From positions 62,001 to 126,000 of the forward strand of contig NZ_JBHSBN010000002.1 in NCBI RefSeq assembly GCF_042650605.1: DNA of 64,000 nucleotides. Direction: 5' to 3'. The stretch is from Micromonospora_J zhanjiangensis (lineage in GTDB: Bacteria > Actinomycetota > Actinomycetes > Mycobacteriales > Micromonosporaceae). A model generated the notes under the pieces. It did not search any database. It saw only the letters and a list, made by a program, of their open reading frames with translations, and was not told where the DNA came from. Shown here in pieces: positions 17,148 through 25,825 of the stretch (the first letter of the stretch is position 1; each line of letters starts with the position of its first letter). The position numbers were made by a program, and so were the translations under genes.

Positions 17148-18995
17148 TCAGTCCGGGACGCGGCGGTAGGCGCCGTCGCTGGCCGAGGTGGCCATCGACG
17201 CGTACGCCCGCAGCGCCGCGGAGACCGGCCGCTCTCGGTCCACCGGCGTGTACGGGCGGTCCCGCTTCTCCTGGGCCACCCGGCGGGCGGCGAGGGCCTC
17301 GTCCGGCACGTTCAGCCCGATGGACCGGGCCGGGATGTCGATGACGATCTCGTCACCGTCCTCGACCAGGGCGATCAACCCGCCGGCGGCCGCCTCGGGG
17401 GAGGCGTGCCCGATCGACAGGCCGGAGGTACCGCCGGAGAACCGGCCGTCGGTGACCAGCGCGCAGGCCTGGCCGAGTCCGCGGCCCTTGAGGAACGACG
17501 TCGGGTAGAGCATCTCCTGCATGCCCGGGCCGCCCTTCGGGCCCTCGTAGCGGATCACCACCACGTCCCCGGCGACCACCCGCTTGCCCAGGATGGCGTC
17601 CACGGACGCCTCCTGCGACTCGAAGACCTTGGCCGGGCCGCGGAAGGTGAGGCACTCGGCGGGCACCCCGGCGGTCTTCACCACGGCGCCGTCCGGGGCC
17701 AGGTTGCCGTACAGGATGGCCAGGCCGCCGTCGGCGGAGTAGGCGTGCTCGCGGTCCCGGACGCAGCCGTCGGCGGCGTCGGTGTCCAGGCTCGCCCACC
17801 GGTTGGTGGTGGAGAACGGCTCGACGGTGCGCACCCCGCCCGGGGCGGCGTGGAACAGCTCGACGGCCTCCGGCCGGGCGGCGCCGCCGCGGACGTCCCA
17901 GTCGGCCAGCCAGGTCGCCAGCGAGTCGGCGTGCACGGCGCGCACGTCCCGGTTCAGCAGCCCGGCCCGGTCCAGCTCGCCCAGGATGGCCGGGATGCCG
18001 CCGGCCCGGTGCACGTCCTCCATGTGGTACTTCGGCGAGTTCGGCGCGACCTTGGCCAGGCACGGCACCCGGCGGGAGATGGCGTCGATGTCGGCCACGG
18101 TGAAGTCCAGTTCGGCCTCCCGGGCCGCGGCCAGCAGGTGCAGCACGGTGTTGGTGGAACCGCCCATCGCCACGTCCAGGGCCACCGCGTTCTCGAACGC
18201 GGCCCGGGAGGCGATCGAGCGGGGCAGCACCGAGGCGTCGTCCTCGCCGTACCAGCGGTTGGCGATCGCCACGGCGGTGCGGCCGGCCTCGACGAACAGC
18301 GACCGGCGCGCGGCGTGGGTGGCCAGCGTCGAGCCGTTCCCGGGCAGCGCCAGGCCGATCGCCTCGGTCAGGCAGTTCATCGAGTTGGCGGTGAACATGC
18401 CCGAGCACGACCCGCAGGTCGGACAGGCGGAGCGCTCGATCTCGTCGAGCTGGTCGGCGGTGACCGCCTCGTTCGACGAAGCGATCATGGCGTCGATCAG
18501 ATCGATCTTGTCGTGCACGACGCCCTCGACCGCGACCGTCTTACCCGCCTCCATCGGGCCGCCGGAGACGAACACGGTGGGGATGTTCAGCCGCAGCGCG
18601 GCCAGCAGCATCCCCGGCGTGATCTTGTCGCAGTTGGAGATGCAGACCAGCGCGTCGGCGCAGTGCGCGTTGACCATGTACTCGACCGCGTCGGCGATCA
18701 GCTCCCGGCTGGGCAGCGAGTAGAGCATGCCGCCGTGCCCCATGGCGATGCCGTCGTCGACCGCGATGGTGTTGAACTCACGACCCACCCCGCCGGCCTC
18801 GGCCACCGCCCCGGCGACCAGGCCGCCCATGTCCTTGAGGTGCACATGCCCCGGCACGAACTGGGTGAAGCTGTTGGCGATGGCCACGATCGGCTTGCCG
18901 AAATCGTCGTCGGTCATCCCGGTGGCCCGCCAGAGCGCCCGGGCGCCGGCCATCGTCCGGCCGTGGGTGGAGGTCTTCGACCGCAGGTCAGGCAT
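17148..18995 (-). CDS. ilvD: Dihydroxy-acid dehydratase
   Basis: The 615-residue Fe-S enzyme dehydrates 2,3-dihydroxy-isovalerate and -methylvalerate, the third step in valine and isoleucine synthesis. N-terminal MPDLRSKTSTHGRTMAGARA is typical. The cluster cysteines are in SNCDKITPGML and ACPTCGSCSGMFTANSMNCL, with the C-terminal GRFSGGTSGLSIGHASPEAA. Length fits the family. It is divergent from the GGDEF-EAL gene and separated by that gene from the ilvBNC operon, so it is transcribed on its own. Confidence 0.97.
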   Translation of the reverse strand: MPDLRSKTSTHGRTMAGARALWRATGMTDDDFGKPIVAIANSFTQFVPGHVHLKDMGGLVAGAVAEAGGVGREFNTIAVDDGIAMGHGGMLYSLPSRELIADAVEYMVNAHCADALVCISNCDKITPGMLLAALRLNIPTVFVSGGPMEAGKTVAVEGVVHDKIDLIDAMIASSNEAVTADQLDEIERSACPTCGSCSGMFTANSMNCLTEAIGLALPGNGSTLATHAARRSLFVEAGRTAVAIANRWYGEDDASVLPRSIASRAAFENAVALDVAMGGSTNTVLHLLAAAREAELDFTVADIDAISRRVPCLAKVAPNSPKYHMEDVHRAGGIPAILGELDRAGLLNRDVRAVHADSLATWLADWDVRGGAARPEAVELFHAAPGGVRTVEPFSTTNRWASLDTDAADGCVRDREHAYSADGGLAILYGNLAPDGAVVKTAGVPAECLTFRGPAKVFESQEASVDAILGKRVVAGDVVVIRYEGPKGGPGMQEMLYPTSFLKGRGLGQACALVTDGRFSGGTSGLSIGHASPEAAAGGLIALVEDGDEIVIDIPARSIGLNVPDEALAARRVAQEKRDRPYTPVDRERPVSAALRAYASMATSASDGAYRRVPD

Positions 18996-19150
18996 GACAC
19001 CCAGTCTTGCACCGTCGACGCCGCGCGGACCACCGCCGCGGCCGGGCTTCCACCACTCGGGACGCGGCCGGCCCGCGGCCGGGTCCGGGGCACGGCATGG
19101 ACCCCGGCCCGGTGCGGCGCGGCTGGAGCCGATCGGGCACAGTTGATGTC

Positions 19151-21418
19151 GTGCGGCTCCCCTCGGTGGTGGCGATCTTCGCGGCGGTGGGTGGGCTGGC
19201 GGCCGGTGCCGGGACGGTGCTCATGATCGTCGCCGCGGTCCGGCAGGCCGGCCCGCGCCGCCGGGCCCAGCTGTGGTTGGCGGCCGGCGCGGCGCTGGCC
19301 ACGGTCAGCCTGATCGTGGGGCTGGCCGGGCTGGCCACCGTCGCCACCGACTGGCAGCACCACCCGACGCAGCGGATGACGCTGGCCAGCCTGGTCGCGC
19401 TCGGCTTCGCGGCCGGCGGCGTCGCGCTCTGCCTGGGCCAGCTGCGGCTGCCCGGGGTCGGCGACACCGGCGTGGCGACCATGCACCTGCTGCTCGACGC
19501 GCTGGTCATCGCGGCGGCGCTGTGGTTCGTCGGGTGGGTGCTGGTCAGCGAGCCGACCCGGCTGCTCGGCGCGGACACCCCGACCGGCTGCCCCCCGATC
19601 CTGCTGGCCACGATGAGCGCGGCGGGTGCGGTCGGGCTGACCGGCATCGTCGGGATCCGGGCACCGCGGCCCCGGCGCCGACTGCTGTTGACCGGCTGCG
19701 GCACCACCGCCGCGGCCGTCGGCGGGCTGGCCCTGGCCGCCGGCATCTGCCAGCTCGGTCCGGTGGTCGCCCTGGCCGGCGTACCACCGGTGGCGGCCGG
19801 CCTGCTGGTGGTGGCCTGGGCCAGCCGTACGCCCCGGGTGGCCGGCGTGCCGGACATCGACCTGATCTGGCGCGGCAGCGTGTACGCGTTCTTCCCGATG
19901 ACGGCGATGGTCGGCGCCGGCCTGCTGTACCTGCTGCGCGACGGTGCCTTCACCCTGCCGGGGGTGGCCGCGGCCGCGGTGGAGGGGTTCGCCCTGGTGG
20001 CCCGGCAGTCGTTGGCCCTGCGGGACGTGCGTGGCTACGCCGGCCGGCTGGTCGAGCGGGAGGCGCACTTCCGGGAGCTGGCGCACACCGACCCGCTGAC
20101 CGGGTTGGCCAACCGCCGCGGGCTGCTGCGGGCCCTGCACGAGGACACCTCGGAGCAGCCCCGGGTCCTGCTCGGGCTGGATCTGGACGGTTTCAAGACC
20201 GTGAACGACCTGCGCGGGCACGACGTCGGGGACGCCGTACTGGTCGAGGTCGGTCGGCGGCTGCGGGCCAACCTGCGCCCCGGTGACGTGGCCGCCCGGC
20301 TGGGTGGGGACGAGTTCGCCGTGCTGATGCGGGCCGGTCCGGCGGAGGCGGGCCGGGTCGCCGAGCGGCTGCTCGGGGTGCTCGGCGGGGCGTACCCGCA
20401 TCCGGACGGCCAGCTCTACCTGTCGGCCAGCATCGGGGTGGCGGACCAGTCGACCGGGCCGGACGTCGAGGCCCTGCTGCGCCACGCCGACCTCGCCCTG
20501 CGCCGGGCCAAGCAGTGCGGCAAGAACCGGGTCGAGCGGTACGACGTGAGCTACGACCAGTTGCTGCGCCGGCGTACCCGGTTGGAGCAGGAGTTGCGCG
20601 GCGCGGTGGCCCGGGACGAGCTGCGGCTGGCGTTCCAGCCGGTGGTGGCCATCCCCTCGGTCCGCCCGGTCGGCGCCGAGGCGCTGCTCCGCTGGCACCA
20701 CCCCGAGCTGGGCAACGTCCGGCCGGACGAGTTCATCCCGCTGGCCGAGGAGTGCGGCGTGATCGCCGAACTCGGCGCCTGGGTGCTGCACCGGGCCTGC
20801 CACCAGCTCTCCCGCTGGCTGGCCGACGGGCACGACGTGTGGGTGTCGGTCAACGTCTCGCCGCGCGAGCTGCACGCCCCGGAGTACGTGGTCCAGGTGG
20901 CCGAGGCGCTGCGCGCGCACCGGGTGCCGCCGCAGCGGTTGGTGCTGGAGGTCACCGAGCACGCCGTGGCCACCGACCTGGACGAGTTGATCCGCCGGCT
21001 GACGGCGCTGCGGCTGACCGGCGTACGGATCGCGCTGGACGACTTCGGCGCCGGCTACTCGTCGCTGGGGCAACTGCGCCGGCTGCCGATCGACATCCTC
21101 AAGATCGACCACAGCCTGGTCGCCGAGGAGGAGCCGGCCCGGGCCGACGGCCGGCCGGACCGGCCGTTCGCGCCGATGGTGGACGTGGTGATGCGGCTCG
21201 GCCACCAGTTGGGGCTGGAGGTGATCGCGGAGGGGGTGACCAACCCGCGGGAACTGGCCGCGGTGGTGGCGGCGGGCTGCCGGTTCGGCCAGGGCCACCT
21301 GTTCGGCTGGGGAGTGCCGGCCGAGCACCTGGAGGCCCGGTTGGAGGCGGTCACCGCCAGCCTTCCGGCTCAGAATGTGAGATCAGTTGACTCATCGCGT
21401 GAGATGCGGCAGGCTTGA
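19151..21418 (+). CDS. Membrane GGDEF-EAL bifunctional cyclic-di-GMP protein
   Basis: From GTG 19151 (VRLPSVVAIFAAVGG, the first membrane helix) the protein has 755 residues; in-frame starts further upstream lie outside the conserved part. About 300 residues of membrane helices are followed by GGDEF (about 310-470) with an intact RLGGDEFAVL, and EAL (about 476-740) with EALLRWHHP, NVSPRELH, LEVTEHAV, ALDDFGAGYSSL, LKID and EVIAEGV, all canonical. It could both make and degrade c-di-GMP. It lacks the PAS domain of its paralogue at 10242. Its stop lies four bases before the ilvB leader peptide ATG. Confidence 0.9.
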   Translation: MRLPSVVAIFAAVGGLAAGAGTVLMIVAAVRQAGPRRRAQLWLAAGAALATVSLIVGLAGLATVATDWQHHPTQRMTLASLVALGFAAGGVALCLGQLRLPGVGDTGVATMHLLLDALVIAAALWFVGWVLVSEPTRLLGADTPTGCPPILLATMSAAGAVGLTGIVGIRAPRPRRRLLLTGCGTTAAAVGGLALAAGICQLGPVVALAGVPPVAAGLLVVAWASRTPRVAGVPDIDLIWRGSVYAFFPMTAMVGAGLLYLLRDGAFTLPGVAAAAVEGFALVARQSLALRDVRGYAGRLVEREAHFRELAHTDPLTGLANRRGLLRALHEDTSEQPRVLLGLDLDGFKTVNDLRGHDVGDAVLVEVGRRLRANLRPGDVAARLGGDEFAVLMRAGPAEAGRVAERLLGVLGGAYPHPDGQLYLSASIGVADQSTGPDVEALLRHADLALRRAKQCGKNRVERYDVSYDQLLRRRTRLEQELRGAVARDELRLAFQPVVAIPSVRPVGAEALLRWHHPELGNVRPDEFIPLAEECGVIAELGAWVLHRACHQLSRWLADGHDVWVSVNVSPRELHAPEYVVQVAEALRAHRVPPQRLVLEVTEHAVATDLDELIRRLTALRLTGVRIALDDFGAGYSSLGQLRRLPIDILKIDHSLVAEEEPARADGRPDRPFAPMVDVVMRLGHQLGLEVIAEGVTNPRELAAVVAAGCRFGQGHLFGWGVPAEHLEARLEAVTASLPAQNVRSVDSSREMRQA

Positions 21419-21421
21419 CCC

Positions 21422-21457
21422 ATGCCTGGCACCAGCTCGTTCCGAGTACTTACCTGA
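21422..21457 (+). CDS. ilvB leader peptide (11 residues)
   Basis: The tiny frame reads MPGTSSFRVLT and stops at the base of a hairpin. Adjacent Val and Leu codons (GTA CTT, 21446-21451) near its end would stall a ribosome when charged Val- or Leu-tRNA is short. Actinobacterial ilvB leaders commonly carry an Arg followed by branched-chain codons, as here (RVL). The ribosome-binding site is weak (GGCAGG about 10 bases upstream). Confidence 0.7.
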   Translation: MPGTSSFRVLT

Positions 21458-21515
21458 GCGCACTCTCGCTGACGAGAGTGCGCTGGCCCCGTGCAATCTG
21501 CACGAGGGCTTTTTT
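21457..21515 (+). promoter_or_regulatory. Transcription attenuator of the ilvBNC operon
   Basis: Right after the leader peptide, a perfect 12-bp stem (21457-21468 with 21473-21484, loop CTGA) is followed by a second hairpin (21486-21509; GCCC plus CGTGCA pairing with TGCACG plus GGGC, one bulged A) and six T residues (21510-21515). The second hairpin plus T-run is a classic intrinsic terminator about 100 bases before ilvB. Ribosome position on the leader should decide which structures form. The arrangement is visible in the sequence; the response to branched-chain amino acids is inferred from the leader codons. Confidence 0.8.
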
Positions 21516-21617
21516 GTTGCCGTCACACCCGTAGCCCGCCGCCGTCACCTACCACCGACGTCGACCGTTTGAGCACCGCCGGACATCGTCGAACCCGAGC
21601 CGAAGGCCTGAACCGCC

Positions 21618-23474
21618 ATGACGCGACCAACGCCAGAGACCCTCGCCCAACGGGCGCACCACGGGACCCACCCGCCCGCGCCGACCCCCGCCGCCGTCGC
21701 GCCGGCCGCGGCCGTACGCGCCACCGCGCCGGTGCAGGTCTCCGGGGCCGGTTCGCTCGTGAAGTCCCTCGAGGCGCTCGGGGTCGAGGTGGCGTTCGGC
21801 ATCCCCGGCGGCGCGATCCTGCCGGCGTACGACCCGCTCTACGACTCCACCGTGCGGCACATCCTGGTCCGCCACGAGCAGGGGGCCGGACACGCCGCCA
21901 CCGGCTACGCGCAGGCCACCGGCCGGGTGGGCGTCTGCATCGCCACCTCCGGGCCGGGCGCCACCAACCTGGTCACCCCGATCGCCGACGCGTACATGGA
22001 CTCGGTGCCGATCGTCGCGATCACCGGCCAGGTGGCCAGCCCGACGATCGGCTCGGACGCCTTCCAGGAGGCGGACATCCAGGGCATCACCCTGCCGATC
22101 ACCAAGCACAACTACCTCGTGCAGACCGCCGAGGAGATCCCGCAGGTGCTGGCCGAGGCGTTCCACCTGGCCGCGACCGGCCGGCCCGGCCCGGTCCTGG
22201 TGGACATCCCCAAGGACATCCTCCAGGCGCAGACGACGTTCAGCTGGCCGCCGACGCTGGACCTGCCGGGCTACCGGCCGACCCTGCACCCGCACGGCAA
22301 GCAGATCCGCGAGGCCGCCCGGCTGATGACCACCGCCCGCCGCCCGGTGCTGTACGTCGGCGGCGGCGTGCTCAAGGCCGGCGCCACCGAGGCGCTGCGC
22401 AAGCTGGCCGAGCTGACCGGCATCCCGGTGGTGACCACCCTGATGGCCCGCGGCGCGTTCCCCGACTCGCACCCGCAGCACCTGGGCATGCCGGGCATGC
22501 ACGGCACCGTCGCCGCCGTCTACGCCCTGCAGAAGGCGGACCTGATCGTCGCGCTGGGGGCCCGGTTCGACGACCGGGTGACCGGCAAGCTCGACTCGTT
22601 CGCCCCCGGCGCGGCGGTGGTGCACGCCGACATCGACCCGGCCGAGATCGGCAAGAACCGGCACGCCGACGTGCCGATCGTCGGCGACGCGCGGCACGTC
22701 ATCGACGAGCTGATCGCGGCCAGCGCCAGCGAGCAGGCCGCCGGCCGGATCGGTGACCGCACCGACTGGTGGGCGCAGCTGGACGACCTGCGCAACCGCT
22801 ACCCGCTGGGCTACGACGAGCCGGCCGACGGCACCCTCGCCCCGCAGTACGTGATCAAGCGGCTGGGCGAGCTGGTCGGCCCGGACGCCGTCTACGTGGC
22901 CGGCGTCGGCCAGCACCAGATGTGGGCCTCGCAGTTCATCTCCTACGAGAAGCCGCAGACCTGGCTGAACTCCGGTGGTCTCGGCACGATGGGCTACGCG
23001 GTGCCGGCGGCGATGGGCGCCAAGGTCGGACTGCCGGGCACCACCGTGTGGGCGATCGACGGCGACGGCTGCTTCCAGATGACCAACCAGGAGTTGGCCA
23101 CCTGTGCCCTGGAGGGCATCCCGATCAAGGTCGCCGTGATCAACAACGGCAACCTCGGCATGGTCCGGCAGTGGCAGACGCTGTTCTACGGCGAGCGCTA
23201 CTCCAACACCGACCTGGGCACCCACAAGCACCGCATCCCGGACTTCGTGAAGCTCGCCGAGGCGCTCGGCTGCGTGGGGCTGCGCTGCGAGAACGCCGAC
23301 GACGTGGACAAGACCATCGAGGCCGCGATGGCCATCGACGACGCGCCCGTGGTGGTCGACTTCGTGGTCGGCAAGGACGCGATGGTGTGGCCGATGGTGG
23401 CCGCCGGCACCAGCAACGACGAGATCATGTTCGCCCGGGGCGTCCGCCCCACCTTCGACGAGGACGAAATTTAG
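21618..23474 (+). CDS. ilvB: Acetolactate synthase large (catalytic) subunit
   Basis: IlvB condenses pyruvate with pyruvate or 2-oxobutyrate, the first common step of valine, leucine and isoleucine synthesis. The 618 residues show the N-terminal TPP/pyruvate domain (EALGVEVAFGIPGGAILPAY, with the catalytic Glu in VRHEQGAGHAATGYA), the FAD-binding middle domain (LGMPGMHGTVAAVYA, GARFDDRVTGKL) and the TPP/Mg motif GDGCFQMTNQELATC to INNGNLGMVRQWQ. The N-terminal 35 residues are Ala/Pro-rich and probably disordered. First gene of ilvBNC; expression is attenuated by the upstream leader. Confidence 0.97.
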   Translation: MTRPTPETLAQRAHHGTHPPAPTPAAVAPAAAVRATAPVQVSGAGSLVKSLEALGVEVAFGIPGGAILPAYDPLYDSTVRHILVRHEQGAGHAATGYAQATGRVGVCIATSGPGATNLVTPIADAYMDSVPIVAITGQVASPTIGSDAFQEADIQGITLPITKHNYLVQTAEEIPQVLAEAFHLAATGRPGPVLVDIPKDILQAQTTFSWPPTLDLPGYRPTLHPHGKQIREAARLMTTARRPVLYVGGGVLKAGATEALRKLAELTGIPVVTTLMARGAFPDSHPQHLGMPGMHGTVAAVYALQKADLIVALGARFDDRVTGKLDSFAPGAAVVHADIDPAEIGKNRHADVPIVGDARHVIDELIAASASEQAAGRIGDRTDWWAQLDDLRNRYPLGYDEPADGTLAPQYVIKRLGELVGPDAVYVAGVGQHQMWASQFISYEKPQTWLNSGGLGTMGYAVPAAMGAKVGLPGTTVWAIDGDGCFQMTNQELATCALEGIPIKVAVINNGNLGMVRQWQTLFYGERYSNTDLGTHKHRIPDFVKLAEALGCVGLRCENADDVDKTIEAAMAIDDAPVVVDFVVGKDAMVWPMVAAGTSNDEIMFARGVRPTFDEDEI

Positions 23475-23535
23475 TCATGACCGAATGCACCGAGCGCAGC
23501 GAGGGCCATGAGGGCATGACGAAGGAGACTCAGCC

Positions 23536-24051
23536 ATGACTATCCATACCTTGTCCGTCCTCGTGGAGAACAAGCCGGGGGTGCTGGCCCGGGTGGCCGG
23601 GCTGTTCTCCCGCCGCGGATTCAACATCGACTCGCTCGCCGTCGGCGAGACGGAGAACCCGGACGTCTCCCGGATCACCATCGTGGTCAACGCCGAGTCC
23701 TCGCCGCTGGAGCAGGTCACCAAGCAGCTCAACAAGCTGGTCAACGTACTGAAGATCGTGGAGTTGGATCCGGCGGTGTCGGTGGCCCGCGAGTTGCTGC
23801 TGGTCAAGGTCCGGGCCGACCGGGCGGCCCGGTCGCAGGTGATGGAGACGGCCAGCCTGTTCCGGGCCCGGGTCGTCGACGTCGCGCCGGACACCCTCAC
23901 CATCGAGGCCACCGGCACCGCCGACAAGCTCGACGCGTTGCTGCGCGATCTCGAACCGTTCGGGATCAAGGAAATGGTGCAGTCCGGCCTGGTGGCCATC
24001 GGACGGGGATCCCGTTCGATCACCGCCGGCCCGGCGCTGCGTGCCGCATGA
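23536..24051 (+). CDS. ilvN: Acetolactate synthase small (regulatory) subunit
   Basis: The 171-residue protein has an N-terminal ACT domain (TIHTLSVLVENKPGVLARVA, residues 2-21 onward) that binds valine for feedback inhibition, and a C-terminal ALS_ss domain (ELLLVKVRADRAARSQVME). It pairs with IlvB. The start ATG has AAGGAG about 10 bases upstream (23521-23526). It overlaps the long open frame of ilvC by a few bases, though ilvC probably starts further in. Confidence 0.96.
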   Translation: MTIHTLSVLVENKPGVLARVAGLFSRRGFNIDSLAVGETENPDVSRITIVVNAESSPLEQVTKQLNKLVNVLKIVELDPAVSVARELLLVKVRADRAARSQVMETASLFRARVVDVAPDTLTIEATGTADKLDALLRDLEPFGIKEMVQSGLVAIGRGSRSITAGPALRAA

Positions 24052-24095
24052 CCGCGACGGCCGCGACGGCCGTCGTACGAGAGGGAATGAGTCAG

Positions 24096-25109
24096 ATGAC
24101 CGCTGAGGTGTTCTACGACGACGACGCCGACCTGGCCGTGATCCAGGCGAAGCGGGTCGCGGTGCTGGGCTACGGCAGTCAGGGCCACGCGCACGCGCTG
24201 TCGCTGCGCGATTCCGGTGTCGACGTGGTGATCGGCCTGCCGGAGGGCTCGAAGAGCCGGGCCAAGGCGCAGGAGGAGGGGCTGCGGGTGCTCAGCCCGG
24301 CCGAGGCCAGCGCCGAGGCCGACGTGATCATGGTGCTCGCGCCGGACACGGCGCAGCGGTCGGTCTACGCCGAGGCGATCGCGCCGCACCTGACCGCGGG
24401 CAAGGCGCTGTTCTTCGGCCACGGCCTCAACATCCGGTACGGCTTCATCGAGCCGCCGGCCGACGTGGACGTGGCGATGGTCGCCCCGAAGGGCCCAGGT
24501 CACCTGGTCCGCCGCCAGTACGTGGACGGCAAGGGCGTGCCCTGCCTGGTCGCCGTCGAGCAGGACGCCACCGGTCAGGCGCTCGCGCTGGCGCTGTCCT
24601 ACGCCAAGGCGATCGGCGGCACCCGGGCCGGCGTGATCAGGACCACCTTCAAGGAGGAGACGGAGACCGACCTGTTCGGCGAGCAAGCGGTGCTCTGCGG
24701 CGGCGCGTCGGCGCTGGTGCAGACCGGCTTCGAGGTGCTCACCGAGGCCGGCTACGCCCCGGAGATCGCCTACTTCGAGTGCCTGCACGAGCTGAAGCTG
24801 ATCGTCGACCTGATGTACGAGGGTGGCATCGCCCGGATGCGCTACAGCATCTCCGACACCGCCGAGTACGGCGACTACTCGCGTGGCCCGCGGGTGATCG
24901 ACGGCCGGGTCAAGGAGGAGATGCGCAAGATCCTCGGGGAGATCCAGTCGGGCGAGTTCGCCCGCGAGTGGATCGCCGAGGACGACGCGGGCCGGCCCAA
25001 CTTCACCAAGCTGCGGGCCGAGGGTGCGGCGCACCCCATCGAGGAGACCGGTCGCCAGCTGCGCGGCATGATGAGCTGGGTGGATCGCCCGATCACCGAG
25101 ACGGCCTGA
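24096..25109 (+). CDS. ilvC: Ketol-acid reductoisomerase
   Basis: IlvC isomerises and reduces acetolactate or acetohydroxybutyrate using NADPH. ATG 24096 gives 337 residues starting MTAEVFYDDDADLAVIQ, the usual class I length; frames from 24048 and 24087 are also open. Motifs are the nucleotide-binding VAVLGYGSQGHAHALSLRDS, MVAPKGPGHLVRRQY, and the metal-binding TFKEETETDLFGEQAVLCGG with the later ECLHELKLIVDLMYEGG. Third gene of the ilvBNC operon. Confidence 0.97.
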   Translation: MTAEVFYDDDADLAVIQAKRVAVLGYGSQGHAHALSLRDSGVDVVIGLPEGSKSRAKAQEEGLRVLSPAEASAEADVIMVLAPDTAQRSVYAEAIAPHLTAGKALFFGHGLNIRYGFIEPPADVDVAMVAPKGPGHLVRRQYVDGKGVPCLVAVEQDATGQALALALSYAKAIGGTRAGVIRTTFKEETETDLFGEQAVLCGGASALVQTGFEVLTEAGYAPEIAYFECLHELKLIVDLMYEGGIARMRYSISDTAEYGDYSRGPRVIDGRVKEEMRKILGEIQSGEFAREWIAEDDAGRPNFTKLRAEGAAHPIEETGRQLRGMMSWVDRPITETA

Positions 25110-25518
25110 CCGTTCGCCCGGACGGACCGTGCCCGGCGCTGCCACCGCGCGGGGCACGGTCGGCCGGCCGGCCGACGGGTCGGCGTGGCACGGCCCGCAC
25201 CGTGTGCCCGGTCCGCCCCGGTGGGCCGGGTAGCGGTTCGCGGTTGGCACCCCCGGTCGCCGGGTCGATGTCGTGCCGCTGGAGGGTTCGCCGGCCCACG
25301 GCCCTGGCCATGTCGCCCAGGGCTCCGAGGAACATGGCGGAGCTGCCGACAAGGAAGAGATAGCGGGCGACGGGTGTGGCGTCCAGCACGTACAGCAGGC
25401 TGCCGAGGATGAAGAGGACGTTCCCGGCCAGGCCGATGACCAGGTGGACGGTCGGGTAGCGACGGACGAACGCGAGCAGCTTGCGACGCCGTCCGGTGGT
25501 CAGGTTTTGTTGTGGCAT
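25093..25518 (-). CDS. Small YrhK-like membrane protein
   Basis: From ATG 25518 (MPQQNLTTGRRRKLLAF) the protein has 141 residues. Two hydrophobic segments (about residues 21-42, HLVIGLAGNVLFILGSLLYV, and 47-67) match the YrhK-like family: an N-terminal helix, Gly-Asn in the first membrane segment, then SLLYVLDATP. The last 45 residues are Pro/Arg/Gly-rich and overlap the ilvC end and its terminator, so the real protein may be shorter. Function unknown. Confidence 0.6.
   Translation of the reverse strand: MPQQNLTTGRRRKLLAFVRRYPTVHLVIGLAGNVLFILGSLLYVLDATPVARYLFLVGSSAMFLGALGDMARAVGRRTLQRHDIDPATGGANREPLPGPPGRTGHTVRAVPRRPVGRPADRAPRGGSAGHGPSGRTVRPSR
25125..25161 (+). terminator. Hairpin after ilvC
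   Basis: GACCGTGCCC (25125-25134) pairs perfectly with GGGCACGGTC (25152-25161), starting 16 bases after the ilvC stop. There is no T-run. It is the probable end of the ilvBNC transcript and lies inside the weakly conserved tail of the opposing YrhK-like frame. Confidence 0.55.
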
Positions 25519-25825
25519 ACCGAATCCTCGGCGCTCCTTCGACGGTCGGTAGGGGACTGTTCCGCGGCCGGAATCTGTGCCGCTACCCGGGTGTGGGACG
25601 GTCAAACGCGCGCTGGATTCACGTGTCCTGAGCTCATATGGGGGACACCGGGCCGATTTGTGAGGGCACTCACGGCCGCTGTCCCGTCGAGGGGTTCCGG
25701 CGGCGGCCTACGATCGCGGATAGGCGCGCCGGCCGGAGTCGACCGCCGAGTGGCATGGATCACCAAGGGGCGCAGAGCGGCGCTCCGCCGCCCGAGAACC
25801 TTTCTGACGACATCTACGAGGACCA
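25519..25825. other. Intergenic region between YrhK-like gene and serA
   Basis: This 307-bp divergent gap must hold promoters for both neighbours. I see no confident -35/-10 pair, riboswitch or repeat. AAGGAG lies about 14 bases before the YrhK-like ATG on the minus strand. GAGGACCA just before the serA ATG is its ribosome-binding site. Confidence 0.4.

Noticed and set aside
21387..21572. A 61-residue frame (MTHRVRCGRLD...) through the ilvB attenuator
   Set aside because: It crosses both hairpins and the T-run and has no branched-chain codon run; the 11-residue frame at 21422 fits the leader role better. The shared THRV with the cimA leader is probably chance.
23475..23535. GAGCGCAGCGAG sequence between ilvB and ilvN as a mobile repeat
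   Set aside because: Short GC-rich motifs of this type are common in actinobacterial intergenic DNA; one copy in a 61-bp gap is not evidence of an element.
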